64,000 bases of DNA from Rhodococcus maanshanensis NBRC 100610 (lineage in GTDB: Bacteria > Actinomycetota > Actinomycetes > Mycobacteriales > Mycobacteriaceae), in contig NZ_BCXA01000015.1 in the NCBI RefSeq assembly GCF_001894865.1, positions 34,795-98,794 of the forward strand, given 5' to 3'. The translations under genes were made by a program, and so were the position numbers. This document shows positions 50,363 to 58,174 of this stretch, piece after piece. The notes below the pieces were generated by a model. The model made no database searches and was not told the origin of the DNA. It saw only the letters and a program-made list of their open reading frames with translations. Within the stretch, counting starts at the first letter, position 1. Each line of letters starts with the position of its first letter.

Positions 50363-51841
50363 TCAGTTCAGCTCGGCGCGCATGAGGAAGACGTTGTAGT
50401 CGGACCACGTCGAGATGGTGAAGTACAGGTCGTCACCCGTCGACCAGGGGTGGATGAAGCCACCGTACAGCTCGGGGTACTCGGTGACGCTGACCAGCGG
50501 CGCCGGCTCCGACCACAGCCCCTGCGGCGAATCGGACTCGCGCAGGACGATCGCGGTCCTGGCGGTGTCCAGATAGACCATCTGCCAGACCCGCCTGACC
50601 TCGTCGTATCGGACCGAGACCTCGGCCACCGGGCCGCGCACCACCGGCGTCGCGGCCGCCTGCCCGCCGACCGGGGTCCAGACCCCGTCCTGCCAGTACT
50701 GGTACGCCGACGTGTTGAGCACGTCCCCCACCGGCACCCGGGCCAACCCCAGGTCCCCGAGCCGGGTGTTGGGGGTGCCGAACATGTAGACGTACCCGCC
50801 CTGCGGGACCATCGCGCTCACCTGGAAGTTGGAGAGCCCGAATATGTTGTCCCACCGCGCATACGGATCCTTGACCCAGGTCTGACCGTGGTCGTCAGAG
50901 TAGGCGATGCCGCCGTGATTGGTGAACCAGGTGCCGGGGATGCTGTTCCACGTGCGGATGGACATATAGCTCATGTACTGCCGGTCGCCGATCGCGAAAC
51001 CCGACGTCGGGATGGTGGTGATCTCCACGTTGTCCAGCTTCCGGCTGCCGAGCAGCTCCGCGGCGTGACACCGTCCGTCCTGCACCATGGAGTCGAAACT
51101 CATACCGTCCGAGAGGTTCTCGTCGCTACTGAAGGCCAGCACATTGCTGCGCCAGTCGCCGCCCTGGCCGCCCGGCGGGTGGAATCCCCTGCCGACCGTG
51201 TCGCCGAACGCGACGGCGACCTCGCCGGGCGCGCTCTCCCACATGATGCCCAGATCGGTGCCGTTCACCTGCCAGCGCTTGTCGGTGCGGTTGATCGAAC
51301 CGGCACCCGTCTCCTTCGCGACCCGGGTGACCGCGCCGACCGCAGGCGTCGGGCGGGGGGTCGAGTGCGCCGCCGCCTCCGTCGGCGGGAACACAGGAGC
51401 TGGGCGCGCGGCCTGCTGCCCCGGATCCGGCCCTGGCACCGGAATACCCAGATGGAACGGCTGGAACTTGAGACCGATCTCGGGGATCCGCAACGCCTTC
51501 GCCAGTGTGTCGGGCTCGGGAGGCCCCGCATCTGTCAGGTCAGGGCAGGGATCGACGCAGGTGTCCTGCGGCAGCGCCTGTGCGGGAATCCGGGTCGGGG
51601 TGGTCGTCGGTGCCGGGAACGGCACCGCGGTGACCACCGGGACCGGGATCGGGATCTCGAGTTTCTCCGGCAGCAACGCCGCCGTGGTGGTAACCAGATC
51701 GGCGGCGCAGGATCCGCTCCCCTGCGCTCCTGTCCGGTCCGAACCCAACGGAGCGGCGACGGCATCCGGTTTCTCCGCGTAGACCACCGCACAGGAACCG
51801 ATCACCACGGCCGCGACTGCGACGGCAAGCCTGCGTGTCAA
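50363..51841 (-). CDS. Secreted DUF4185 (beta-propeller-like) protein
   Basis: About 492 residues. N-terminal signal or anchor (RRLAVAVAAVVIGSCAVVYA), a Pro/Ala/Thr-rich linker of about 150 residues with two cysteines close together (TCVDPCPDL), then a DUF4185 domain: NGTDLGIMWESAPGEVAVAF, GDTVGRGFHPPGGQGGDWRS, NHGGIAYSDDHGQTWVKD (an Asp-box), ELYGGFIHPW near the end. Similar to five-bladed propeller glycan-binding proteins or glycosidases. TTG at 51841 is preferred because GGAGG lies five bases upstream and places the signal at the N-terminus. Confidence 0.78.
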   Translation of the reverse strand: MTRRLAVAVAAVVIGSCAVVYAEKPDAVAAPLGSDRTGAQGSGSCAADLVTTTAALLPEKLEIPIPVPVVTAVPFPAPTTTPTRIPAQALPQDTCVDPCPDLTDAGPPEPDTLAKALRIPEIGLKFQPFHLGIPVPGPDPGQQAARPAPVFPPTEAAAHSTPRPTPAVGAVTRVAKETGAGSINRTDKRWQVNGTDLGIMWESAPGEVAVAFGDTVGRGFHPPGGQGGDWRSNVLAFSSDENLSDGMSFDSMVQDGRCHAAELLGSRKLDNVEITTIPTSGFAIGDRQYMSYMSIRTWNSIPGTWFTNHGGIAYSDDHGQTWVKDPYARWDNIFGLSNFQVSAMVPQGGYVYMFGTPNTRLGDLGLARVPVGDVLNTSAYQYWQDGVWTPVGGQAAATPVVRGPVAEVSVRYDEVRRVWQMVYLDTARTAIVLRESDSPQGLWSEPAPLVSVTEYPELYGGFIHPWSTGDDLYFTISTWSDYNVFLMRAELN

Positions 51842-52009
51842 TGGCACCTCCGCGTTGAGCACTGCTCGGGCCCGCAGACCCGCCACCGGGCTAACCACGT
51901 TGCCGTCGGAATCTAACATCGACGTGCGGGAACTCCACGTCTCCCGGGCCGGGTGTCGACTGGAAACGCCACCACCCCTACGCTGGCTGCACCCGAATCG
52001 AGGTGAACG

Positions 52010-53419
52010 GTGTCACAGTCCAACCAGTCGAGTCCCGTCGGCCCCTACGCGTCGGGACCGCCCGCGGCCGCGCTGTCGGTCCACATGCCCGACCTCAACA
52101 AGTTCGGCCCGGCCCAGCTGTGGCGCGCCCTCGTGGTCGGGGTGGTGATCATCGCCTGCGCGGGATACGCGGTGCTCACCAAGCCGTTCCTGCGGCGCGG
52201 CGAGACCTGGGCCGACGCCGCATCGGAGGGTGTGGTCAACGCCTTCGAGGCGCTCGGCCCGACCTTCGTCAAACTCGGGCAGCTGATGGCCTCCTCCTCC
52301 GGGGTGTTCCCCGCCCCGCTCGCCAACGCCTGCCTGCGCTGTCTCGACGACGTGCCGCCGGTGTCGGCACGGAAGGCCAGGGAGGTGATCGAGGGCGACC
52401 TGGGCGGGCGCGTCGATGAGATCTTCGCGAGCTTCGACGACGAGCCCCTTGCCGCGGCGTCCGTCGCGCAGGTGCACGCCTGCGTGCTCCCCGACGGCCG
52501 CGAGGCCGTGATCAAGGTGCAGCGGCCTGGCATCTATCACCGAATGCTCGTCGACCTGCGCACCGCGTACGGCGGCGCCAAACTGCTCGAGCGACTCTTC
52601 GAGTTCTTCCGGATCGCGAACGCGACGGCCATCATCCGGGACCTCCACGCTGCCACGATGACGGAGCTCAACAGCGCCGTCGAGGCCGACAGGCAGACCC
52701 GGTTCCGGGACGCCATCTGGGCATTCGGCGACAACAAGGGCGTGACGGCACCCGAGGTGTACTGGGACTACTGCGGCCCCCACGTGATCTGCATGGAACG
52801 GCTGCACGGCGTACCGCTCGACCGGTTCGTCCCCGACGCCGACCACGACACCACGATGCTGATCCGGCGCGGCGTCAAGGCCTGGATCGAGTCGATCACC
52901 GTCCACGGCCCGTTCCACGGCGACGTGCACGCGGGGAACCTGTGGGCGCTCGACGACGGACGCATCGCCTTCCTCGACTTCGGCATCGTCGGTGAGCTGC
53001 CGGAGGTATGGCGGTCGATCCTGCGGGACATGTTCTACGCCAACCTCATCGACGGCGATTTCGCCCGAGTGGCGCGCGGCATCCGGGACCTCGGCTACAC
53101 CGCGGAGGTCGAGGCGGGCGACGCCGAGATCGGCATGCAGGTCGCCGCCGTCCTGGCCCCGGTGTTCACCAACGACCTGGCCGAACTGAATCTGGGCGCG
53201 CTCATCATGGCCCTGGTCCAGCTCGGCAAGCAGTGGGGAGTCGCCAGCCCGGAGGAGCTGGTCCTGTTCGGCAAGCAGCTCGGCTACTTCGAGCGGTATG
53301 CCACGCGGCTCGCTCCCGGGTGGGTGATCGGCAAGGACCCCTACCTGTTCCGGAACGTCTTCCCCGAGGCGGTTGCCGAGCGGGTGGCCACCTCGGGCGT
53401 CGCGCTGCCCGACGACTGA
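52010..53419 (+). CDS. ABC1/UbiB-family atypical kinase
   Basis: 469 residues. The KxGQ motif FVKLGQLMASSSGVFP, the Ala-rich loop AAASVAQVHACVLPDG that replaces the glycine loop, Lys in AVIKVQRPG, catalytic HGDVHAGNLWAL and metal-binding FLDFGIVGELP are all present. One N-terminal membrane-associated helix (LWRALVVGVVIIACAGYAVL). ABC1 proteins bind nucleotide and support quinone or lipid metabolism; an Rv0647c-type role in mycolate bacteria is plausible. GTG at 52010 has GAGGTGAAC upstream. Confidence 0.88.
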   Translation: MSQSNQSSPVGPYASGPPAAALSVHMPDLNKFGPAQLWRALVVGVVIIACAGYAVLTKPFLRRGETWADAASEGVVNAFEALGPTFVKLGQLMASSSGVFPAPLANACLRCLDDVPPVSARKAREVIEGDLGGRVDEIFASFDDEPLAAASVAQVHACVLPDGREAVIKVQRPGIYHRMLVDLRTAYGGAKLLERLFEFFRIANATAIIRDLHAATMTELNSAVEADRQTRFRDAIWAFGDNKGVTAPEVYWDYCGPHVICMERLHGVPLDRFVPDADHDTTMLIRRGVKAWIESITVHGPFHGDVHAGNLWALDDGRIAFLDFGIVGELPEVWRSILRDMFYANLIDGDFARVARGIRDLGYTAEVEAGDAEIGMQVAAVLAPVFTNDLAELNLGALIMALVQLGKQWGVASPEELVLFGKQLGYFERYATRLAPGWVIGKDPYLFRNVFPEAVAERVATSGVALPDD

Positions 53420-53458
53420 GCGGAGATCGGCCCCACCGGGGAGCCGGTGTCCGAGCCG

Positions 53459-54280
53459 TCAGCCCGGGCCCAGCCTGTGTCGTAGCGCGATTGCGTCGAA
53501 CGGCGCGCGGCCGTGCTCGTCGTTGTCGAAGTAGACGAACACGTCGAGACCGTCTGCACGCCAACCGCCGATCCTCGTCGCCCACCCGTCGAGGGCACGA
53601 TCGCTGTAGCCGCTCGCATAGAGCTCGGTATCGCCGTGCAGCCGTACATACGTGAAATCACTTGTGCTCCTGTCGAACATCGGATATCGGCCCGCCGAGT
53701 CCGAGACCACGAGGGCCACATCGTTCTGCTCGATCAGCGCCACCGCCTCCGGGTCGCCGAAGCTGACGTGGCGCGCCTCGAGGGCGTGCCGGACCGGGCG
53801 TGGCGCATCGGCGACGGTGAGCGCACTGTCCTCGGGCACCTTGTCGTCGTGGCGCGCGGCGAGCTCAGCGGCGTCGGTCGTGGTCCGTGGCAGCGCGGCG
53901 AGAAAGCCGGCGACGCGGTCGGGGTCGAACGCGAGCGTGGGCGGCAGCTGCCACAGGATCGGGCCGAGCTTGGCGTGCAGCGCGAGCGGGCCGGATGCGA
54001 AGAAATTGGCCAGAGCGGTATCCACGTCGCGCAGGCGTTTCATGTGCGTGATGAAGCGGCCACCCTTGACCGCGAACACGAAGCCGTCGGGGGTCTCGTC
54101 CCGCCACCGGGCGAAGGACTCCGGGGTCTGGAGAGCATAGAAGGATCCGTTGATCTCGATCGACGCCATCCTGGCCGCGGCGTACGCCAACTCCCGCCGG
54201 TGCACGAGACCGGCGGGATAGAAATCCCCCCGCCATCCGGGATACGTCCATCCGGAGATCCCGATACGGACTTCCGCCAT
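53459..54280 (-). CDS. DUF72-family protein (YecE-like)
   Basis: 273 residues, TIM-barrel-like DUF72: RIGISGWTYPGWRGDFYPAG, MASIEINGSFYALQTPESFA, FVFAVKGGRFITHMKRLRDV, LGPILWQLPPTLAFDPDRVA, FTYVRLHGDTELYASGYSDR and VFVYFDNDEHGRAPFDAIAL. This order is diagnostic of the family, whose function is unknown. The start at 54280 has TACGCT six bases upstream, indicating a leaderless mRNA. It faces the GYD-domain gene. Confidence 0.87.
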   Translation of the reverse strand: MAEVRIGISGWTYPGWRGDFYPAGLVHRRELAYAAARMASIEINGSFYALQTPESFARWRDETPDGFVFAVKGGRFITHMKRLRDVDTALANFFASGPLALHAKLGPILWQLPPTLAFDPDRVAGFLAALPRTTTDAAELAARHDDKVPEDSALTVADAPRPVRHALEARHVSFGDPEAVALIEQNDVALVVSDSAGRYPMFDRSTSDFTYVRLHGDTELYASGYSDRALDGWATRIGGWRADGLDVFVYFDNDEHGRAPFDAIALRHRLGPG

Positions 54281-54286
54281 GAGCAG

Positions 54287-54292
54287 AGCGTA
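54287..54292 (-). promoter_or_regulatory. -10 box of leaderless DUF72 gene
   Basis: On the minus strand TACGCT is followed by six bases and ATG at 54280; no Shine-Dalgarno is present. Confidence 0.5.
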
Positions 54293-54345
54293 GATCCGCT
54301 GCGGTTTCCCCGATACCGCACCGGTCGCAGGACGAGAGGAGGACG

Positions 54346-54702
54346 ATGGATGCACCAGAAACCGAGCCGAGGGACATGATCATGCCCAAATATCTGTGGC
54401 AGGTCGGCTACACCCAGGATGGCGCCAACGGCCTCCTCGCCGAAGGCGGATCGGGACGCCGCGACGCGATCGTGCAGGCGGTCGAGAGCGTCGGTGGGAC
54501 CGTCGAGAGCTGCTATTTCGCCTTCGGCGGCCACGATCTCTACGTCATCGGGGAGGTGCCCGACGAGGTCGCCGCGGCGGCGCTGAGCATCCGCACCGCG
54601 GCGAGCGGCGCGGCCCGTACAGTGACCGTCACCCTGCTGACCCCCGAACAGATCGACGACGCGGCCAAGCGGCCTGCGAGCTACCGTCCGCCAGGTCGCT
54701 GA
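54346..54702 (+). CDS. GYD-domain protein
   Basis: 118 residues with a ferredoxin-like GYD domain: PKYLWQVGYTQDGANGLLAE, RDAIVQAVESVGGTVESCYF, AFGGHDLYVIGEVPDEVAAA. The family is named for its conserved Gly-Tyr/His-Asp and has no established function. GAGAGGAGGACG gives a very strong ribosome-binding site for ATG at 54346, although MIMPKYLW ten codons later is closer to the usual family start. The next gene starts 14 bp after its stop. Confidence 0.85.
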   Translation: MDAPETEPRDMIMPKYLWQVGYTQDGANGLLAEGGSGRRDAIVQAVESVGGTVESCYFAFGGHDLYVIGEVPDEVAAAALSIRTAASGAARTVTVTLLTPEQIDDAAKRPASYRPPGR

Positions 54703-54715
54703 CGTCAGCGGCGGC

Positions 54716-55414
54716 ATGGGCGGCGGGTCGGCCACGAGGGTTCGGCGCCTCACCTCGGCCCCGAGGGCCGCGTGGGCCTACGTACGGAGAGCGCCGGGCA
54801 CGTTCGTCTGGCTGGCGATCCTGCTCGTGACGTCCGTGGTGGGCCGCCACCTCGCGCCCGACCTGCTGACCGACGTGCTCGGCGATCGGTCGACCAACCT
54901 GCACCACCTGGCCGAGGATCCGGTACGGGTACTGATCACCAGCGCCTTCTGGCTCGCCGGCGGCAGCTGGATCACCTACTTCGTCGTCTACAACGTCTTC
55001 CATGTGCCCGCCGAACGCTGGCTCGGCACGCTGCGGTGGCTCGGCGTCGTCGTGATCGCGCACGTCGGAGCCACCTACGTCAGCGAGGGCGTCCTGTATT
55101 GGGCGATCCAGCACGGTCGCGCCCCTGAGTCCGCGGTCGACACCCTCGACTACGGGGTCAGCTATGCCCTCGCGGGGGTGGTAGCGGTGCTGACGTATCG
55201 GATCGCCGCGCCATGGCGCTACGCCTACCTGGCCGGCGTGCTCGTCTTCTACGCGGTACCGCTGCTCGGTGGCGTCACCTTCACCGACATCGGCCACCTC
55301 ACCGCCGCATTCCTCGGTCTCGCCTGCTATCCCCTCGTTCGTGCCCGCCCGGGGGTGTGGGACCCGATCGCGGCCGCGCGGGTGATCGACCGGCGGGTCC
55401 GCCGGCGGGGGTGA
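54716..55414 (+). CDS. Rhomboid-like membrane protein
   Basis: 232 residues, about six membrane segments: GTFVWLAILLVTSVVGRHLA, ITYFVVYNVFHVPAERWLG loop, LGVVVIAHVGATYVSEGVLY, YGVSYALAGVVAVLTYRIAA, YAYLAGVLVFYAVPLLGG and DIGHLTAAFLGLACYPLV. The GVSYAL and GHLTAAFLG segments align with the rhomboid Ser (GxSx) and His positions, so it may be an intramembrane protease or an inactive relative. ATG at 54716 has no clear Shine-Dalgarno; it may be translationally coupled to the GYD gene. Confidence 0.75.
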   Translation: MGGGSATRVRRLTSAPRAAWAYVRRAPGTFVWLAILLVTSVVGRHLAPDLLTDVLGDRSTNLHHLAEDPVRVLITSAFWLAGGSWITYFVVYNVFHVPAERWLGTLRWLGVVVIAHVGATYVSEGVLYWAIQHGRAPESAVDTLDYGVSYALAGVVAVLTYRIAAPWRYAYLAGVLVFYAVPLLGGVTFTDIGHLTAAFLGLACYPLVRARPGVWDPIAAARVIDRRVRRRG

Positions 55415-55429
55415 TGCCCCGTTCGGTCG

Positions 55430-55984
55430 TCAGCGCGCCGCGTCGAGCAGCACGCGGGCGGCATCCCTTGCCTGCCGGGCGGGCAGGGGTGAGCCGGCGA
55501 TCGCCGCGGTCGCCATCGCCCCGTTCGCGAGGATCGCGAGCTGGTCGGCCAGCGGCGCCGCCAGGCCCGCGGCGGAGACGAGCTCGCGCAGACACCCGAG
55601 CAGTGCCGCCTTGTTCGCCTTCGCGATGTCGGCGACGGCCTGGTTACCGCCGCCCAGCTCACCGAAGGTGTTGATGAACGTGCAGCCCCGGAAGTCCTCC
55701 CGCCGAAACCAGTCGTCCAGGTAGTCGAACACAGCGAGGATCCGGTCGCGCGGGTCGTCGATCGGGTCGAGGAAACGGGCCAGCTCCTCCCGCACGGCGA
55801 GGTCGCGCCTGTGCAGCACCGCCTCCACCAGCCGGTCCTTGGCCGGATACAGCCGATATAGGCGCTTGAGCGAGACCCCGGAGCGCGAGCGGATCTCGTC
55901 CATCCCGACGGCCTGCACGCCGCGCTCGTTGAACAGCGCCTCGGCCGCGTCGAGCAGCTGGGCGTCTGCGGTATCCGGATCCAT
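55430..55984 (-). CDS. TetR-family regulator
   Basis: 184 residues. Helix-turn-helix QLLDAAEALFNERGVQAVGM, DEIRSRSGVSLKRLYRLYPA, KDRLVEAVLHRR. The ligand-binding region contains GCTFINTFGELGG, reminiscent of the Cys-containing segment of YcdC/AcnR-like repressors. It is divergent from the dehalogenase-like hydrolase, and the intergenic gap has two copies of one palindromic operator. It therefore very probably represses both transcription units. Confidence 0.88.
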   Translation of the reverse strand: MDPDTADAQLLDAAEALFNERGVQAVGMDEIRSRSGVSLKRLYRLYPAKDRLVEAVLHRRDLAVREELARFLDPIDDPRDRILAVFDYLDDWFRREDFRGCTFINTFGELGGGNQAVADIAKANKAALLGCLRELVSAAGLAAPLADQLAILANGAMATAAIAGSPLPARQARDAARVLLDAAR

Positions 55985-56006
55985 CTCTCACCTCGACACT
56001 TGCGCG

Positions 56007-56056
56007 GAGAACCATCGTTCTCTACTGTACACGTCAGACAGAGAACGATCGTTCTC
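56007..56056. promoter_or_regulatory. Twin TetR operators (GAGAACGATCGTTCTC type)
   Basis: GAGAACGATCGTTCTC at 56041-56056 is a perfect 16-bp palindrome, and GAGAACCATCGTTCTC at 56007-56022 is the same with one change. Centres are 34 bp apart, about three helical turns, so two dimers could bind one face. They lie between the TetR and hydrolase starts. Confidence 0.85.
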
Positions 56057-56077
56057 CCACGAACGTCAGGAGCAGCC

Positions 56078-56947
56078 ATGTCCAGCTTTGACACCCGCCA
56101 CCGCACCGCGACGATCGATGGGCTCGAGGTCTTCTACCGGGAGTCCGGCCACCCGGACAGCCCGACTCTCGTTCTCCTGCACGGGTTTCCGAGCAGCTCG
56201 CACATGTTCCGGAACCTGATCGCCGAGCTCGCGGACGAGTTCCACGTGATCGCGCCCGACCACATCGGCTTCGGCCGCTCCGCGATGCCAACGGTCGACG
56301 AGTTCGACTACAGCTTCGACCGCCTCGCCGAGATCACCGACCAGCTCCTCGACCGGCTCGGCATCGACCGCTTCGCGCTCTACATCCAGGACTACGGCGC
56401 ACCGATCGGGTTGCGGATCGCCGCCAAGCACCCGGACCGCATCACCGCGCTGATCACCCAGAGCGGCAATGCCTACCGGGAGGGGTTCACCCCCTTCTGG
56501 GACGTGCTGTTCGCGCACGCGCAGAACCGCGCGGAACACGAGCCCGCGGTCCGCGAACTGCTCGAGCTCGACGCGACGCGATGGCAGTACACCCACGGCG
56601 TCCCAGCCGACCGGCTGGACCGGATCGCGCCCGAGACCTGGCTGACGGACCAGGCGGGCCTGGACCGACCGGGCAACAAGGAGATTCAACTCCAGCTGTT
56701 CTGGGACTACCAGTTCAACCTCGACGGGTACCCCGCGTTCCAGGAGTACTTCCGGACCCACCGTCCGCCGACGTTGGTGGCCTGGGGCCGCGGCGACGAG
56801 ATCTTCGGCCCCGCGGGCGCCGAGGCGTTCGCGACCGATCTCCCCGACGCGGAGATCCACCTGCTCGACGCCGGCCACTTCGCACTGGAGACCCACGGAC
56901 AGGAGATCGCCGACCTGATCCGGGACTTCCTCCGTCGAAACCTCTGA
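56078..56947 (+). CDS. Alpha/beta hydrolase, haloalkane dehalogenase/epoxide hydrolase-like
   Basis: 289 residues. LVLLHGFPSSSHMFRNLI is the HGFP oxyanion motif, the nucleophile elbow is LYIQDYGAPIGLRIA with Asp as nucleophile (as in haloalkane dehalogenases and epoxide hydrolases, not Ser esterases), and the His base is in LLDAGHFALETHGQE. TLVAWGRGDEIFGPAG may supply an acid. ATG at 56078 has AGGAGC upstream. Control by the TetR with twin operators suggests induction by its substrate. It heads an operon with an HPP gene 29 bp downstream. Confidence 0.86.
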   Translation: MSSFDTRHRTATIDGLEVFYRESGHPDSPTLVLLHGFPSSSHMFRNLIAELADEFHVIAPDHIGFGRSAMPTVDEFDYSFDRLAEITDQLLDRLGIDRFALYIQDYGAPIGLRIAAKHPDRITALITQSGNAYREGFTPFWDVLFAHAQNRAEHEPAVRELLELDATRWQYTHGVPADRLDRIAPETWLTDQAGLDRPGNKEIQLQLFWDYQFNLDGYPAFQEYFRTHRPPTLVAWGRGDEIFGPAGAEAFATDLPDAEIHLLDAGHFALETHGQEIADLIRDFLRRNL

Positions 56948-56976
56948 TCCCGCAACGCTTGCCAGAAGGAGCCCCC

Positions 56977-57474
56977 ATGTCCGTGCTCACCAGCGCCTCC
57001 GCCACGATCGCCCGCCGGGGCACCACCGTCTCGGCCCTCAGCGCGGCCGCGGCGGCGCTGATCATCATCGCGTCCCTGGCCACGGCCGGACACCTGCTCG
57101 GCCTCGCGGTCTTCGCGCTGCCGTTCGTGGCATCGGCCGCCCTGATCGCCCTCGCCCCCTCCGGGCCACCGGCGAGACCGGGAGCGATCCTGCGGGCCTA
57201 CCCGGCCGCCGCGGCGACGGCCCTGCCCATCACCGCGGTCCTCGGCCCGTCGGAGACTGCCGTCGCGGTCTCGGTCGTCGCGACGGTCGCGCTGATGGCC
57301 ATCCTGCGGGCACCGCACATCCCTGCGGCGTTGTGCGCAGGTGGAATCGGGCTCACCGACCCGGGACTCGGCTACCTCCCGCACACCCTGATACCCGCGG
57401 TGGCGATCGTGCTGGTGGCCGCGGCGGCGGCAGGGCGGATCGTGCCCGGCTTCGAGTACCCGCTGCGCGGGTGA
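56977..57474 (+). CDS. HPP-family membrane protein
   Basis: 165 residues with four or five hydrophobic segments (ALSAAAAALIIIASLATAGH, LAVFALPFVASAALIALAPS, TALPITAVLGPSETAVAVSV, TLIPAVAIVLVAAAAAG). The segment MAILRAPHIPAALCAGGIGL resembles the HPP motif region (here APHIPAA). HPP proteins are linked to nitrite transport in plants and cyanobacteria, but actinobacterial roles are unknown. AGAAGGAG precedes the ATG. It is likely co-transcribed with the hydrolase. Confidence 0.72.
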   Translation: MSVLTSASATIARRGTTVSALSAAAAALIIIASLATAGHLLGLAVFALPFVASAALIALAPSGPPARPGAILRAYPAAAATALPITAVLGPSETAVAVSVVATVALMAILRAPHIPAALCAGGIGLTDPGLGYLPHTLIPAVAIVLVAAAAAGRIVPGFEYPLRG

Positions 57475-57505
57475 TACTGGTCGACACCCGATGGAGGTGA
57501 GGCCG

Positions 57506-58171
57506 ATGAGCATGGTGCGCAGGATCGTGGACCTGACACATCCGATCGACACCGGCATGCCGGTGTACCCCGGCGACCCGGTACCGAGACTGACCCCGCA
57601 CTGCACCGTGGCCCGCGACGGCTACAACGTCCTGCGCGTGGAGATGGGATCCCAGTCCGGCACCCATGTCGACGCGCCGGCGCACCTGCGGGACGGCGAC
57701 ACCCCGATCGACCGAATGGACCTGTCTCTCTTCGTGGGCCGCGGCATCGTCATCGACGTGCGCGGACTGGCGCCCCGGCAGTCGATCACCCCGGCGATGG
57801 TCGCCGGGCCCGCCGAATCGGTGCGGCCCGGCGACATCGCGCTGATCCACACGGGGTGGGACCGGCACTACGGCACCGACGCCTACTACGGTCACCCGTT
57901 CCTCGGCGCCGACGCCTGCGTGCTGCTGCTCGAGCGCGGGGTGCGGGTGTTCTGCCTCGACGCGCCGAGCATCGACCCGTCCGGCGACGAGGACACGGAC
58001 TATCCGGCGCACCACCTGATCGCCGACGCCGGCGGCGTGATCGCCGAGAACCTCTGCAACCTCGAGCTCGTCGACTTCCCCGACCCGCTGATCAGCGTCC
58101 TGCCGCTGAAGCTGGCGGGCGGCGACGGCGCGCCCGTGCGGGCGGTCGCGATGGAGCTCGACCGGCCCTGA
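57506..58171 (+). CDS. Cyclase-family protein (kynurenine formamidase-like)
   Basis: 221 residues with the metal motif of the cyclase/KynB family in QSGTHVDAPAHLRDGDTPID (HxGTHxDxPxH), preceded by DLTHPIDTGMPVYPGDPV and followed by HTGWDRHYGTDAYYGHPFLG and ISVLPLKLAGGDGAPVRAVA. These metal hydrolases open amide or lactone bonds. GGAGGTGAGG directly upstream makes ATG at 57506 the best start. Third after the hydrolase and HPP genes (31-bp gap); it ends 3 bp from the convergent E1 gene. Confidence 0.87.
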   Translation: MSMVRRIVDLTHPIDTGMPVYPGDPVPRLTPHCTVARDGYNVLRVEMGSQSGTHVDAPAHLRDGDTPIDRMDLSLFVGRGIVIDVRGLAPRQSITPAMVAGPAESVRPGDIALIHTGWDRHYGTDAYYGHPFLGADACVLLLERGVRVFCLDAPSIDPSGDEDTDYPAHHLIADAGGVIAENLCNLELVDFPDPLISVLPLKLAGGDGAPVRAVAMELDRP

Positions 58172-58174
58172 CCG

